From contig NC_079477.1 of the NCBI RefSeq assembly GCF_026230105.1, positions 4,593,001 through 4,657,000 of the forward strand: a DNA stretch of 64,000 nt, written 5' to 3'. A program made the translations under genes and the position numbers. The first letter of the stretch is position 1, and every line of letters starts with the position of its first letter. Below, one piece after another: positions 24,606-35,849 of this stretch. The stretch comes from Diorhabda sublineata (lineage: Eukaryota; Arthropoda; Insecta; Coleoptera; Chrysomelidae). A model generated the notes under the pieces. It was given only the letters and a program-made list of their open reading frames with translations. It was not told where the DNA came from and ran no database searches.

Positions 24606-25855
24606 GATAGATGATTTTTGAGCCTATCTAACAGAAAAATTTTTAAAAGGCACAAAAATATCCGTCACAATTTAAAAGTTTAAATAGAAACCCCCAGACC
24701 GTCAGTTTAAAGCTAACCGCACACCCGTTAATTTACTTGGACTGTTTTTTTTTCAATTATTTTTTTGAAAATCGATATTTGGCAACTGATTTTATTGAAA
24801 AAAATCTTCAGTCAAGTCTTTAATCAACTTATTTCATCGTTTTTTATATCTACAGTAAAATTTGGGGCTATGGCGTTACGAGGTTTGTGACTTTAACCAA
24901 CGTTTTATGTAAACAGTGTTGAATTGATCAAGTGGAAAGTCTAGTGGAATTATAAAGGTTTAGTCTACTTCGTTTTCTATTGTTTAATAGAAAAAACTGG
25001 TGAACACAATACATTTCTAGCAAAACTTTCACTTTCGAATAAATAGGAAAATTATTAACAGCTCGACAACATTTGACAGAAGTAATGTCATGCAACCGGA
25101 TGTGAACCAATGAGAGAGAACGTTCGTTAGATCCGAACGCTTCTAATATAAACACTGATGAAATAATATAAGCGATATATTATATATTATCGTGTAAATA
25201 CATTCAGGAATTTCTATTCACGCAAAGATTGAGATCTGGTTTAGATGATATCAACTCTTTATATTATTGTTTAACTACCTCTCAGAGTAGTTTACACTTT
25301 ATTTTGATATTCAATTCAGCAAAAAAGACAATTTCTAATAAAAGTACTGTCGTATTCAAATCCATAGGAGAATTCAATTTTATGGTTCAAAATAATTTCA
25401 TAGTTCAAATATTCGGGAATACCTTCGGTAAAAAATATCATTTTTTCAGTAAGGTAAACCTGAGAGATTCCTTGTATGGACATGATCAGGAATACCTTAT
25501 GAAAAATAATTAAATTTCAAGAGGATCAACCTAATTTGAACCTAGGTGCACCTCGTCGGGATAACCTAATAAGAAATATTTTTCTTACCAATAAGGTGGT
25601 CCCGAAAAGTTCCTTATATGGACAGGATCAGATCTAATCTAAACTTAATTCATTTCAAATAGGGTTATCCTGATACGCTTCTAACATGGACCTCGTCAGG
25701 TGCGCCCTTATAAGGCCTAATCTAACCTTATTTTAATCTGATGAAGTCATTATGATATTTCAATGAAATGAAGAGAAAATTCTAGTCTGGATAGTGGAGA
25801 GCCGATGCGAATGTAAGAAAATTACGCGGAACAAGATCGAATAATTTGGTGGTAT
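24606..25855. other. no recognisable gene
   Basis: An open frame of 94 codons at 25229-25513 (+) is unrecognised. Around 25440-25740 words such as TATGGACA.GATCAG and ACCTAAT recur imperfectly, suggesting a decayed short tandem repeat. Confidence 0.35.
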
Positions 25856-25859
25856 TGAA

Positions 25860-26135
25860 CACCTACCACATCGAGCATTACGCCGGACCTTGCACCGTCA
25901 GATTAAGTTTTAATCAGACCCATGGCGAAATTCTTGCGTGAGAAAAAATTTGAATCCAAAGGAGATGTCGAATATGCAGTGGGACAATGTTTTGCATCTA
26001 AGCCCAAAAAATGATTTTACCGAAGTCTTAAAGCTCAGCGTTCGGTTAAAACGATGGGCTATACTTCGAATATCAGGGCTTTCTTTTTGTATGATTATTT
26101 GATAAACAAAGTTATAATTGGACACCGACATAATT
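25860..26135 (+). pseudogene. mariner transposase C-terminal relic
   Basis: The plus frame reads TPDLAPSD (third catalytic aspartate region), a stop, then RPMAKFLREKKFESKGDVEY and FASKPKK, a stop, then FYRS. Intact mariners end with YSPDLAPSDYHLF..M...L....F.S.EDVE.A...FF.SK...FYR.GI..L..RW. The N-terminal two thirds are not present. The start is arbitrary because the upstream part is lost. Confidence 0.75.
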
Positions 26136-28463
26136 TATAAAACACTCTCTATGTGTTTAAATCTGATCCACAAATTTGAAGCAACAAGCTGATGCTACAG
26201 GCAAAAAATGTATACACAATAGCCGGGAAGGTTCGCTGGTTGTTAATAAAAGTCTATCTTTAAAATTACCCAAATTTTGGAAAAAAACACATAACGAAAA
26301 CATATGCCTATAATTACATTTCCTGGCTCCCAACACGCCCATCTACAGTCTATTGTACCACCCCCTTAAAGGAAAATTACGGTTACAAACAAAAAACAAC
26401 GACAACCCAAGAAATTATTTACGAATTTAACAAATGATAGCCGCTTAAACAGATGTGAACCTAACTTTAAATTATATCTAGAATAGAATAAGTTAGGTAA
26501 AAATCTTTTTTGTTTTCAATATTTTTTACAAATTTAATGGTTATTTTTAACGTTCTCTTTTCACTTTGCTTTGTTTTTTGTTTGTGAGTGAATCTGCAAT
26601 CTCGCAACACAATTTCGAATCTAATTTTGAGGTACGTAACAACCAGCTACGAAATAACTCCCCAGTAAGATGTTTTTTACATAAATCAACTAAGAATTGA
26701 AAGTTTTTTTCTTAGCTTAATTTTCTATACCTTTCAGTGATAACTTTGTATCAAAATCATTATTTTTAATGATCTAATGCGATTAAATAAAATTATGAAA
26801 TTTGCCTTGGCAGTTAACGTGTTAAATATCCCAAATACTTTTCAAATTTAAAGCATTCACTTAAAATGGATTTATTTTTGTTCTTTATACTCTATTTTGA
26901 TTGAAAAACTCAATTTAGCGATATTATTGAAAATTGTACGAAATTGAATACTCATTACCTGACATTCTAATTTGGTTAGGAGTTTGATTCCTCTAACACC
27001 AATATTTGTACTATGACAAGAATTATTCTGTTTAAAATACATTTCTAACATTTTAATATGGTGTTATTTTAATTGAAAATTCGATACGATTTCGATGATA
27101 TCCACAAGTTTGTTCGTGTGTATTTTCAATCTAATTAAGGTTCTGTCACAAACAATCTCCGGTCAAGTTGTAATAACATGAGGGCAGTGCAATCAGAATT
27201 CCAAATTGGATTTAAAATAAAACAGTACCATATCCTGAGGTGATTAGAAACGTATCCCATAGAGAATTTCAATTCGTAATATATCCAATAATATATTATG
27301 CGTGAAATAAATTTTAAATATAACTAGAAAATGAATATAACGTCGCAAATGCAATTGAAAAATGAAAATGTAAAAATTTGACAACAAATTTTCTCCAACT
27401 ACTGTTAATTTTAAACTTCAGGATAACTAAAAGTCTTTTCATTTCACGCTTCTTAATGCGCCAGTTTTAACTGATAGTTCTTTGGTTTACCCACTTACAA
27501 ATCTGAATTTAATGATTATAGGGTGAGCTAAAACTTTCGACCTTTGGTGTATTTAGTAAGTATATTACAATATTAACCAAATAAAACAACCAAAATGGAC
27601 ATCATCAAATAAAAATTAACCAAATTATAATTGAAGATATTGGAAAGAGGCACAGTGGTTTGATTTGAATCAAGTGAAACGACATGTATATATGTTAAAC
27701 GAGAAACAAAAGTGAAAGTGCAAGACTGTGACAAGCCTTTTTAATTTACAGAAATTAACTACCATAATATGTTTAAAAAATTCTAACCGCGTATAATGTT
27801 GCTTTAAAAATTATATGTACACAACGTTCAACTCATAGGTACATAATTATGACTGTTTTCTGGGACAAATATAAAGTTTAATAAGACAGGATTTGGTTCC
27901 AACTATACACTCTCCTATAATTAATCTCAATTTCCTTTTGATTTTGTTGGAAGGGGTAATTATATAGAGTAGAACATATTTCTGTAAATAGACAACATAA
28001 TATTTTAAATACGTTTATAATTACTAACTGAGAAAGTTCGAGGTGGACGTTTAAACCGATCAGAGGACATAAATCATATTCACGAAACATGCCAGTGAAA
28101 TTTTCCACGTACCATAAATCAAAGTATTAATTAGAGGATGGCTAAAGGTTTATTAAGCTCAGATACTGATAGACGTAATCAACTGAACTCGATAAGTCGA
28201 TATAAATTATTTCAACTACCGTCAGAAGTTGACACGTAAAGTTGACATTCAGTTAAATCTATAAATTCAATTCATTTTTACAAATAGAAGTTATTTTAAT
28301 ACAAAGTGAGGTTCGCAATTCAAAGTTATGATCACTGCTTCATTCGACAACCCATTTAACATCTGATAGTAGCTTATTGTTTAGTTTGATTTGACATTTT
28401 ATTAAAGGCTAGGAATACTTAAGGTTCCTCGAATGCGTGCATCGAGCGCACATTGGAAGGTAT
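26136..28463. other. no recognisable feature
   Basis: AT-rich. Minus-strand open frames at 26157-26342 and 27878-28108 have no recognisable motifs. A TATAGGGTGAGC-like word near 27518-27529 could be a transposon end without a partner. Confidence 0.4.
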
Positions 28464-29541
28464 AAAGACTGGGTAATTATACACTTTCACGGTCACCTGG
28501 TTTTTTGGCTCTAGAAAATCGAAAAATGGATGGATTTTAATGATCTTGGTCTCAAAATGTTCCATTTTACGGCGGATTCATAAAAAAAATTAGTGGAAAT
28601 AGCTGGAATGAAAATTTTTCATAGTTTTACTATTTTAAATCGTAAAAAAAAACGGTTTTGCAAAATAATCTTTTACAAAAAATTATCTCATTATCAGATA
28701 AAGTTCTTATATTTTTTTTTGTATTTTGCATAAATTAATAAACAATTTAAAAAAAATCCAAAAAGAATGATTTTTTCAGTTTTTATAGCTTAAAATGAAA
28801 TCGATGAAAAACAATCAATTTTCGTGAATAGTTTCGTACTATATTCTTCAATGTTAATAGTTTTTGGACCATTAAAAATCGAAAAATAGATAAATTTTAT
28901 AATTTTGGTCTCAAAATGTTCCATTTTACGACGAATTTATGAAAAACACGGAGGTAGTGGCTGAATTTGCGGTTTTTAATAGTTTTAAACCTTAAATAGT
29001 AGAAAAACTTTTTTTTCAAAATATTCGTTTTTTTATGTAAATTGCGAAAAAAAATATACGAACTTGATTCCACGACGTCAGAAACAGTTACGAAGGATTA
29101 TATGTAGAAAGTCATTTTTTTGCATTTAAAGTCATGAAACTGTAAAAAATATTTATTTTTTTTAATTTTCGTATTTTTTTTTATAAATTCGCCGTAAAAT
29201 GGAACATTTTGAGACCAAGATCATTAAAATCCATCCATTTTTCGATTTTCTAGAGCCAACCTAACCTAACCTAACCTAACCTAACCAAAAAACCAGATGA
29301 CCGCGAAAGTGTATAATTACCATAATTTTTCGTAAAGGATTATTTTGCAAAACTGTTTTTTTATGATTTAAAACAGTAAAACTATGAGAAATTTTCATTC
29401 CAGCTATTTCCACTAATTTTTTTATAAATCCGCCGTATAATGGAACATTTTGAGACTAAGATCATTAAAATCCATCCATTTTTCGATTTTCAAGAGCCAA
29501 AAAACCAGGTGACCGTGAAAGTGTGTAATTACCAAAGACTG
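28464..29541. mobile_element. foldback DNA transposon copy B, with 8-bp target duplication
   Basis: The element spans 28472-29533 and is flanked by a perfect 8-bp direct repeat, AAAGACTG (28464-28471 and 29534-29541). It is the reverse orientation of copy A at 2215-3169 and shares its long inverted ends, centre and internal extra terminus (here ending at 29321, 212 bp from the outer end; 214 bp in copy A). The internal terminus carries the same TTCGCGG variant as in copy A. A 29-bp AACCT array is inserted at 29258-29286. The larger size compared with copy A is accounted for by this array plus about 78 bp deleted from copy A. No coding frame. Confidence 0.87.
29258..29286. repeat. (AACCT)n telomeric-type insertion in foldback copy B
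   Basis: Five AACCT units plus AACC sit between CTAGAGCC and AAAAAACCAG. In the outer arms of both foldback copies these two words are directly joined (CTAGAGCCAAAAAACCAG), so the array is an insertion with a defined junction and no target duplication beyond the shared AA. Confidence 0.85.
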
Positions 29542-29544
29542 TAC

Positions 29545-29705
29545 ATTAGATGGACACCGTTACCAAATTGGACGTGAGACTGAAGAGTTTATTTACTGGA
29601 GGTGTTTTCAAGAAGGAAGAAGCAAGGTTCACTGAAAACAACTGCAGTCAAATGCGATGTACTACAAGCAACGCATCATCAGTGTATTCCAGATGTAGCT
29701 GAGAT
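29545..29705 (+). pseudogene. FLYWCH-type zinc-finger segment, frameshifted
   Basis: The plus frame after the foldback element reads LDGHRYQ, then RETEEFIYWRCFQEGRSK, the F.YW.C block of FLYWCH zinc fingers. After one base shift KTTAVKCDVLQATHHQ follows, corresponding to the A...T........H.H half with the terminal zinc-binding histidines. The middle cysteine ligand region is damaged. FLYWCH domains in insects are common in Mutator-like transposons and genes derived from them, so this may be transposon-derived; a decayed host exon is an alternative. Confidence 0.5.
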
Positions 29706-30289
29706 AACCTTCACTTTGTTTTGACCTAGGTAGTTCTGAATTTCGCACCATTAATCTTTCTGAACATGAATTTGAAATTTGAGGCCAAAAATTTGACTCG
29801 AAGCTTTGTTTTTTAGCAGTTTTTCACCAAATTTTGACAATTTTCACAGTTTTTAGATTATACCTCAAAACGTAAGCGTTTTTTGACAAGCCCGTTCCAT
29901 ACAAAATCTAAGTAGATAAAATTTTTTTACAGCTCAACCGTTTCGCCACTAGAGCGATATATGTATTGAATATTTCATAAAATAAATTTATGTGTCGGTG
30001 GTTGGTGATAACTTCGACCAATTGATCATCCTCACGGGTCTTTGCTAACAAGAAAACGTATTCTTCTTGAAACTTGAACTATTTGGAAGCTCTTACCAGA
30101 AACCACCTATTTCCGATCTTCTAAATGTGTTCAGAAGCCCTGAGGCTTAACCAAAAAGCAAAGAAAGATTCCTGATCAACATATACGGGTACAGAGAAAG
30201 TAGATTAATTATAAGAATGCAGCTTTCAAGACCTCCTCGAAATAGCTGCACTATGACCATCAGCAGCAGCAGCAGCTACACAACACAGT
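29706..30289. other. no recognisable feature
   Basis: Includes a short CAG run (30261-30275) that is too brief to call a microsatellite of note. Confidence 0.4.
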
Positions 30290-30532
30290 TTGAGGATGTA
30301 TTGGATTGGAAACGAGTTTCAAATTGCCTGTCTTCAAGCCAATGCTGCTTCCGAGCTGCTGCGTCTAGTGTCATGCAAATGCCTCAACACCAACTCAAAA
30401 TCAATCCTCGAAAGTACCAATCTATGCATTAACTATGAGAGGTCGTGCATTAATATTACAAATATTAAAGATCTGTCAAATACTACTGAGGATAATTTAA
30501 TCATATACATTTTGCCGGTTGTTGATCACTAA
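30290..30532 (+). pseudogene. Cys-rich C-terminal fragment of a repeated insect protein family
   Basis: The open frame contains LLRLVSCKCLNTN and ERSCINITN, resembling the LL.L..C.C....C....C.C.K..L.C...C..C.....C.N tail found on many repeat-derived proteins of arthropod genomes. Several of the expected cysteines are replaced (for example NSKS). There is no upstream domain or ATG; the frame starts with a non-ATG codon. The function is unknown and the assignment is by pattern. Confidence 0.35.
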
Positions 30533-32247
30533 ATAGGTTAAGTGTGATTAAAATAACTAGAGATTCTCAATATACTTCAACACTTTTGCAGTCTATATAA
30601 TTGTTGTGGCAATACAATGGATAAGCTTGAAATAATTGGTGCAAATGGTAAGCCATGCCCTTCTCGACTATATCTGTAATGTACCATTGAGTAATAAGGT
30701 ACCATAATCAATGCGAACTAAACTTTCAAATTAAATAGTGAGCCGAAACAATATTACACTACATATATGTAGCGTTTCCCAGATCTTTTTTCTTTCGAAA
30801 CATCGGTGAACCACGTTCCTCCCCATTGTTTGCCACTCCAGGGTCCTGGTCACTTGCGGCAAGTTATAAAGATTTATAAATAATTTTTTTGTTAATGACA
30901 AACTTGTGTATCAGTCTATACCCTTCTCTAACCTTGAATGGGTCTTCTTAAGTTATTTCTAGTGAAAATAAAACTTTTGTAAACGGTACACTGAGTGACA
31001 TAAACCGTTCATCCAGTTCAGTTTAAGTGTATACTTTTACTAGCTACTAAATAATTCTACAGCATAATGATGATTCTAATAGAAGTTCTGTCTGAAGAAA
31101 ATACAAGATAAACTGGAAAAAAGTCATTAAATATCTAGCAGAACGTATTCAAACCCAACTAAATTCGAATTAAAATGAAGATCAAACTTCATGTTATCAA
31201 TCTAGTTCGTAGAAGTCCGTACAATAAATAATAGTTCAAATACCTTGCAGAATAGTTGTAAAAAAATTGTATGTATTGTATGTATGAAGCAATTGCAGAT
31301 GAATTGAAGTATACCGAATTAAAAAATTATAACCTAAAAGAATTATTATGAGATTTTTTTTCGTATTTTGCTATCTAATAATTTCGACGAACACTTTTCA
31401 TACACTTTCTATCTAAAAGAAGTTTCTTTCATAGAAAATGTTATAATATTCATATTTTATAAAAAAATTATCTTTCAATTACTTACTAGCAATGTATTCT
31501 GTCATTATTTAGTAAGTACACCTGAACTGTATAACCATTACAATGCAAAAAAGGTTTAAAGTCCTCCCCCCAGTGTCAACCCTAATTTATGTACCTCTCC
31601 ATAGCTTGTCTATTTAAGGATTGATGGGAACAACTGTCTGACTTAAATATAAAAGTTTTTGATGTTATTGTCTGGTTATCATTATGGTATTTTATTTATC
31701 TTTTTCTATATTATTTTCTAGTATTTTTTTTCCATTTAAGATTAATGTTATTAAAATTTTATGTAAATTCATTTACACCATCTGTCCTTACAATCATCAA
31801 TCTCTGCCACAAGAATTTTTGCCTTCAACATATTACTAACTGTTGTGTCATATTTCTAAACTGGCAACAAATTAATCCAAAATTATATCCTATACTATTT
31901 ATAGTTGCTTAATTTGACGCAAAGCAGAAAAAATAAATTTTGAGAAGACGAATTTATGACGGCAAAGTAACGAGGACATTTGTTTTCTGTAAGAATAAAC
32001 CGAAATTAATTTTACCATTTTTTGAAATGTTGAACAAAGATACATGTTGACAAATAAATCTATTTAGAGGTGGAAATTGTCTCTAATGTGAAATAAATTA
32101 ATCTAAAATAAAGATAGATTTATAAAAGCGTTAAATGAAAATCATGGCAGTGATATTTGTACACGTTCGTTGTTAGGAAAAAAATAATGAGTAACTATTA
32201 AATGTTATGTGAATTTTTTGCGATTTTTTTTGGAAAAACTACTTAAA
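30533..32247. other. no recognisable feature
   Basis: AT-rich; the frame at 31368-31559 (+) has no motif. Confidence 0.4.
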
Positions 32248-32905
32248 TATACACTACCGATTCAAAGTTTTTGCACACCCATAATCCACTCATTAAATCT
32301 CAAACTAATACACTTTCTCTTTCATATTGTCAAGGTGGAAACGGCTTAACAAACCAAAAATAATAGTGTCCGTTATTTATTTATATTATACAAGGGCATT
32401 GCAAGTACCTGCTGATTTAATTATTGTTATTCAACTATGAATAATCTTTTCGGCGTTTATGATTGAAGTTTAGTTCCAGTTAACTCGTAAGACGCAAGAA
32501 AGTAATGTGAGGTATACTTTTTAAACCAATATAACTTTTTGTGATGAGTCAAAATCTAGAAGATTAGTTTTTGAGGCTGAATTAAAAACGGAAGTTAGAT
32601 CGTTAGATCTATGTGTAATGTAAGGCTGTAAAAAATATTAAAGGAAAATTTAGTATGTTTTGGCCAGCGTCTAATCGGCAGAAAATTTATTTTTCAGCAT
32701 AACAATGATCCCAAGAATTCCTCAAAGCTGTACGAAGGATGTTTAAAAAAATTAGAAAGAAAGAATGTACTGACAATCATGATTAGCCGTCACAGTCGCC
32801 CGATCTCAACTCGATTGAGTTTAAGAAATCAGAAAGCAGGAATACGAATTAAACCAAATTGTCCGATAGTCTAAGACACAAATAAGTAACTTTGATGAAA
32901 GTATT
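32248..32905 (+). pseudogene. Tc1-like element, 5' end and transposase relic
   Basis: A left terminus-like TATACACTACCGATTCAAAG, continuing TTTTTGCACACCC, lies at 32248-32280. At 32650-32850 the plus strand reads, in shifted frames, QQDND-like sequence with PKNSSKLCEGYLKK, then SQSPDLNSIEF. These are the second and third catalytic regions (QQDN.PKHTS and SPDLNPIE) of Tc1-type transposases. The first catalytic region and the right terminus were not found, so the copy is internally deleted and truncated. Confidence 0.7.
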
Positions 32906-33640
32906 ACGTTTTTTCTTTTCATAAATCGAACATATCATCATCGTTTGCTTTATTTAAAATAACTGTTGAATAACCGCCCAAACGATTAATCTAACACGAT
33001 CGGGTTACCCATTGTTTATTGTTCTTACTTAGAAACCATCACAATAAAAACAATAATATGGACATGATCATCATCATATCATTCTAAATAATAATTTTTC
33101 TCTGTGCATTAACATAAATAATAATTTTTCATTCACATATCAAAGCCACCCGAGTCGAACATTCAAAAAGGAACGACTCAATAAAAATTCCTAGCAGTAT
33201 ATTAAAAAGCGAAGGCAACCTGCAAGGCATTCCGAAGAGAAAAATATAAAAAAAAAATCCAACGAGATGATACACACCGTGATACCAGATGTGTCAAAAC
33301 GCTTAAGTGGCACTAAATCCATCAACTGAGGTAAATCGGTCTTGTTTACATAAACAAAAAACTAAAAAACATAATTTGAAGGCTGCACGGGTGACGCATA
33401 AGAACGAGAAGTATTGGACTGTAATATTTCATCCACTATATAGGGTGTATCTAATTAAAAATGATAATCTTTTTGCCTGTTTGTATTTTAATATAAGTTC
33501 TCATATGTGAAAATCCCTGCGCCTCACTTTTAACTTGTTAAGATTTACCTCTAATTCTATGAAGAGTACATTAGGTTCACTTCCTTTTAATCATTATCTC
33601 TTTGTTTATTGTCGACGCAGTATGATTTTATAATAAATAG
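32906..33640. other. no recognisable feature
   Basis: The open frame at 33307-33510 (+) is unrecognised. TATAGGGTGTATCTAATT at 33439-33456 may be the left end of the mariner fragment that follows. Confidence 0.35.
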
Positions 33641-33641
33641 T

Positions 33642-33779
33642 ATGGAGTGCGCTAAATATGAAATCCGTGTATTGTTAACACATAATTGGAAATTAAAATT
33701 TAAACCAGCCGTGGCTGCAAGAAAAATATGTGAAATTGAAGGAGAAGACTCAGTTTATGAGCGAACATTACACAATTTA
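33642..33779 (+). pseudogene. mariner/SETMAR-type transposase N-terminus
   Basis: An ATG at 33642 opens a 45-codon frame reading YEIRVLLTHNWKLKF, then AARKICEIEGEDSVYERTL, then a stop. This fits the first helix-turn-helix of mariner transposases (...A...IC...G...VSERT...W...F). The rest of the transposase is missing. A weak inverted-terminal match may exist between 33439 (TATAGGGTGTATC) and 34042 (reverse complement ATACAGTGTGTTTC), which would make it a ~0.6-kb internally deleted element. Confidence 0.6.
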
Positions 33780-34494
33780 TGATCATTTTCTTCAGAATGT
33801 TTCTTTATGGCGAACGGTTTCGTTGGTATGTACAACGATCTAATAATCTATATATCTTTTAAACCATAAATTTTATCGAGTTAAACAAATAGTACCTTTT
33901 TGTTACCAAATCGATTGAAAAATTCATTTTTCCTATTTTTAGATTGTCCATGTAAAAGTTACGGATTGTAAACCATTGGGCTTGAGCCGCCTCTGGCGGC
34001 CTTCAATCGTGTAGAGTTATTTATATTTATGAAACACACTGTATGGACATACATAATCATCCATTAACAATTTATAATGTTCGAATGTAGAATATAGAAA
34101 ATATACTTAAATATAAGTTCTGATTTCACAACTTTAAAGGCATATAACTTTGAAACTAGGGGTCGTAGGAAAAATTTTTATGTCACTGCATTATTTTTAC
34201 GGCATCTACTCACTCCTGCATACATGATACAGTGTGATAACTTACATATAGAATGCACAATTGAGTGTATGTAATTGCTTACTTCTAACATGATATTTTA
34301 TAAAATAGTATTTTCGTTCACTGATATATACCGTGACGCCGGTCCTGTTCAAATGTGTTGTCGAAGCTAAAATTTAATGAACTATTTGTATTTCCATTAT
34401 GGTTTTTTTCAACTTATTCACATTGTTTTGTGCCCGTTTTTATGGAGAAGTCCTTTTTGTTTGTTAACGGCAAATTAGCTATGGGCAGGAAATC
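33780..34494. other. no recognisable gene
   Basis: Spacer upstream of the heat-shock-type motif cluster; nothing coding recognised. Confidence 0.4.
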
Positions 34495-34561
34495 GAAGAT
34501 TCTAGAATGTGATGATAGTATATAAAAAACGAGTTTCTAGCAGCAACACGTAAGAGTCAGT
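34495..34561 (+). promoter_or_regulatory. heat-shock-element / TATA / initiator cluster
   Basis: GAAGATTCTAGAA at 34495-34507 is a perfect three-unit heat-shock element (GAAnnTTCnnGAA). Twelve bases later TATATAAAA (34519-34527) is a TATA box, and TCAGT at 34557-34561, about 38 bases further, is an arthropod initiator. This spacing is that of insect hsp promoters. No open frame longer than about ten codons follows the first ATG, so it is either an orphan promoter or the promoter of a solo LTR; no LTR boundaries were identified. Confidence 0.5.
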
Positions 34562-35440
34562 AAACAATTTTCTTGTAATTGTAAACACATCGGAATAGTG
34601 GAAAGTAATTCAAACGGTGTATTTAAATAAATTAGATGATCTTAGTAAACAGTTTAGTCGTTTAGTGTGTAAGTGTTAGTGAATAGTATATGAATAAATT
34701 AGTACTATTTATAAAATCGCCTTACTTTGTATTTAAAAGGCGTTTAAATTAATTAGAAAAACATTTCAGTATCAAAAAACCTGATTCTAGCATATTTTAA
34801 ATTATCATTTTTCAAATATTGTAATTGTCTTTTCTTTTTTTTCTGTAGTATTGTTTTGTCCGATATCAAACAAGTTAATACCAGAAAATCGTAGCTAATA
34901 TAAATGTCAAAATAAAAGCGATTCTCATAAGATTAGAACAATCCTTTGAAGCTTTTAACTTTGTACGGTTTTGAATAATTATTCCGGCTTATTCTGAACT
35001 TCCGTAATAGTCTTTAATACATATTGTGACAAAAGCATCCAACTCCGCATTTATATTATTAAATAATGTTAAAAATCCACTCACGTAAACTACTTGGAGA
35101 ATAAAACGACAATCAGTATACAAAAGATGGGTAATTTCAAATGCCAAAGAAGATGATCGCAAAAATAATTTATGAGCCGTATTTCAAAATTGAACGGCTT
35201 TCTTAATAGAATTTCAATAAAAGATTGAACTGACCAAAATAAACATAAGAATAACGCGGTTTACAAGGTGAGTATCGTAGGAAAAATATTAAATATTATA
35301 AAACAGAAGCATCAAATACTATTTGACAAAAATGTGACTTGCGCCGTAGAAATAGTGGGAACAGGTTTCTGCCTTTAAACGGTTCTTGTAGTTTTGCAAC
35401 AGAAGTAGTGCGGTGTTGATAAATGAAGAAATTCGTATAC
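34562..35440. other. no recognisable feature
   Basis: A possible transposon terminus, TACAGTGTGTCTACTTAAG, lies at 35438-35456; otherwise AT-rich. Confidence 0.35.
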
Positions 35441-35816
35441 AGTGTGTCTACTTAAGTTGGAACCATATGGAAAACTATTTTATTAGTGGTTTTATGAAAA
35501 AAAAGCTCTAAAAAATCACTTTTTTAGAGCAGTATACGTGGTCAAAAAATTTGAATTTTGTGCAAGAGTAAAGTATCTTTATTTTTCACAATTCAGAAAA
35601 AAGTTATAAAGTAAAGTTGTTTTGATTCAAAAGTTAGGTAATTATTTACCACTCTAAAAATTTTTTCGCGCATATAAGGTTGTTTTTTAGTGCTCCGAAA
35701 GTACTTTAAGGCTGGGGGAGACACATATTTTCCGTGATACAATCTTATGCATATTGAATGTCAATAATTATCCAATCATATCGGAATACGCAGTAATCTA
35801 AAGCAGTAGCCCATGA

Positions 35817-35849
35817 GGTTAGGTTATGTTAGGTTATATTAGGTTAGGT
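35817..35849. repeat. degenerate interstitial telomeric-type repeat
   Basis: Reads TTAGG TTATG TTAGG TTATA TTAGG TTAGG T. It directly abuts the coding end of the transposase relic at 35850-36760. Confidence 0.7.

Noticed and set aside
30261..30275. CAG microsatellite
   Set aside because: Only about five units; too short to be notable.
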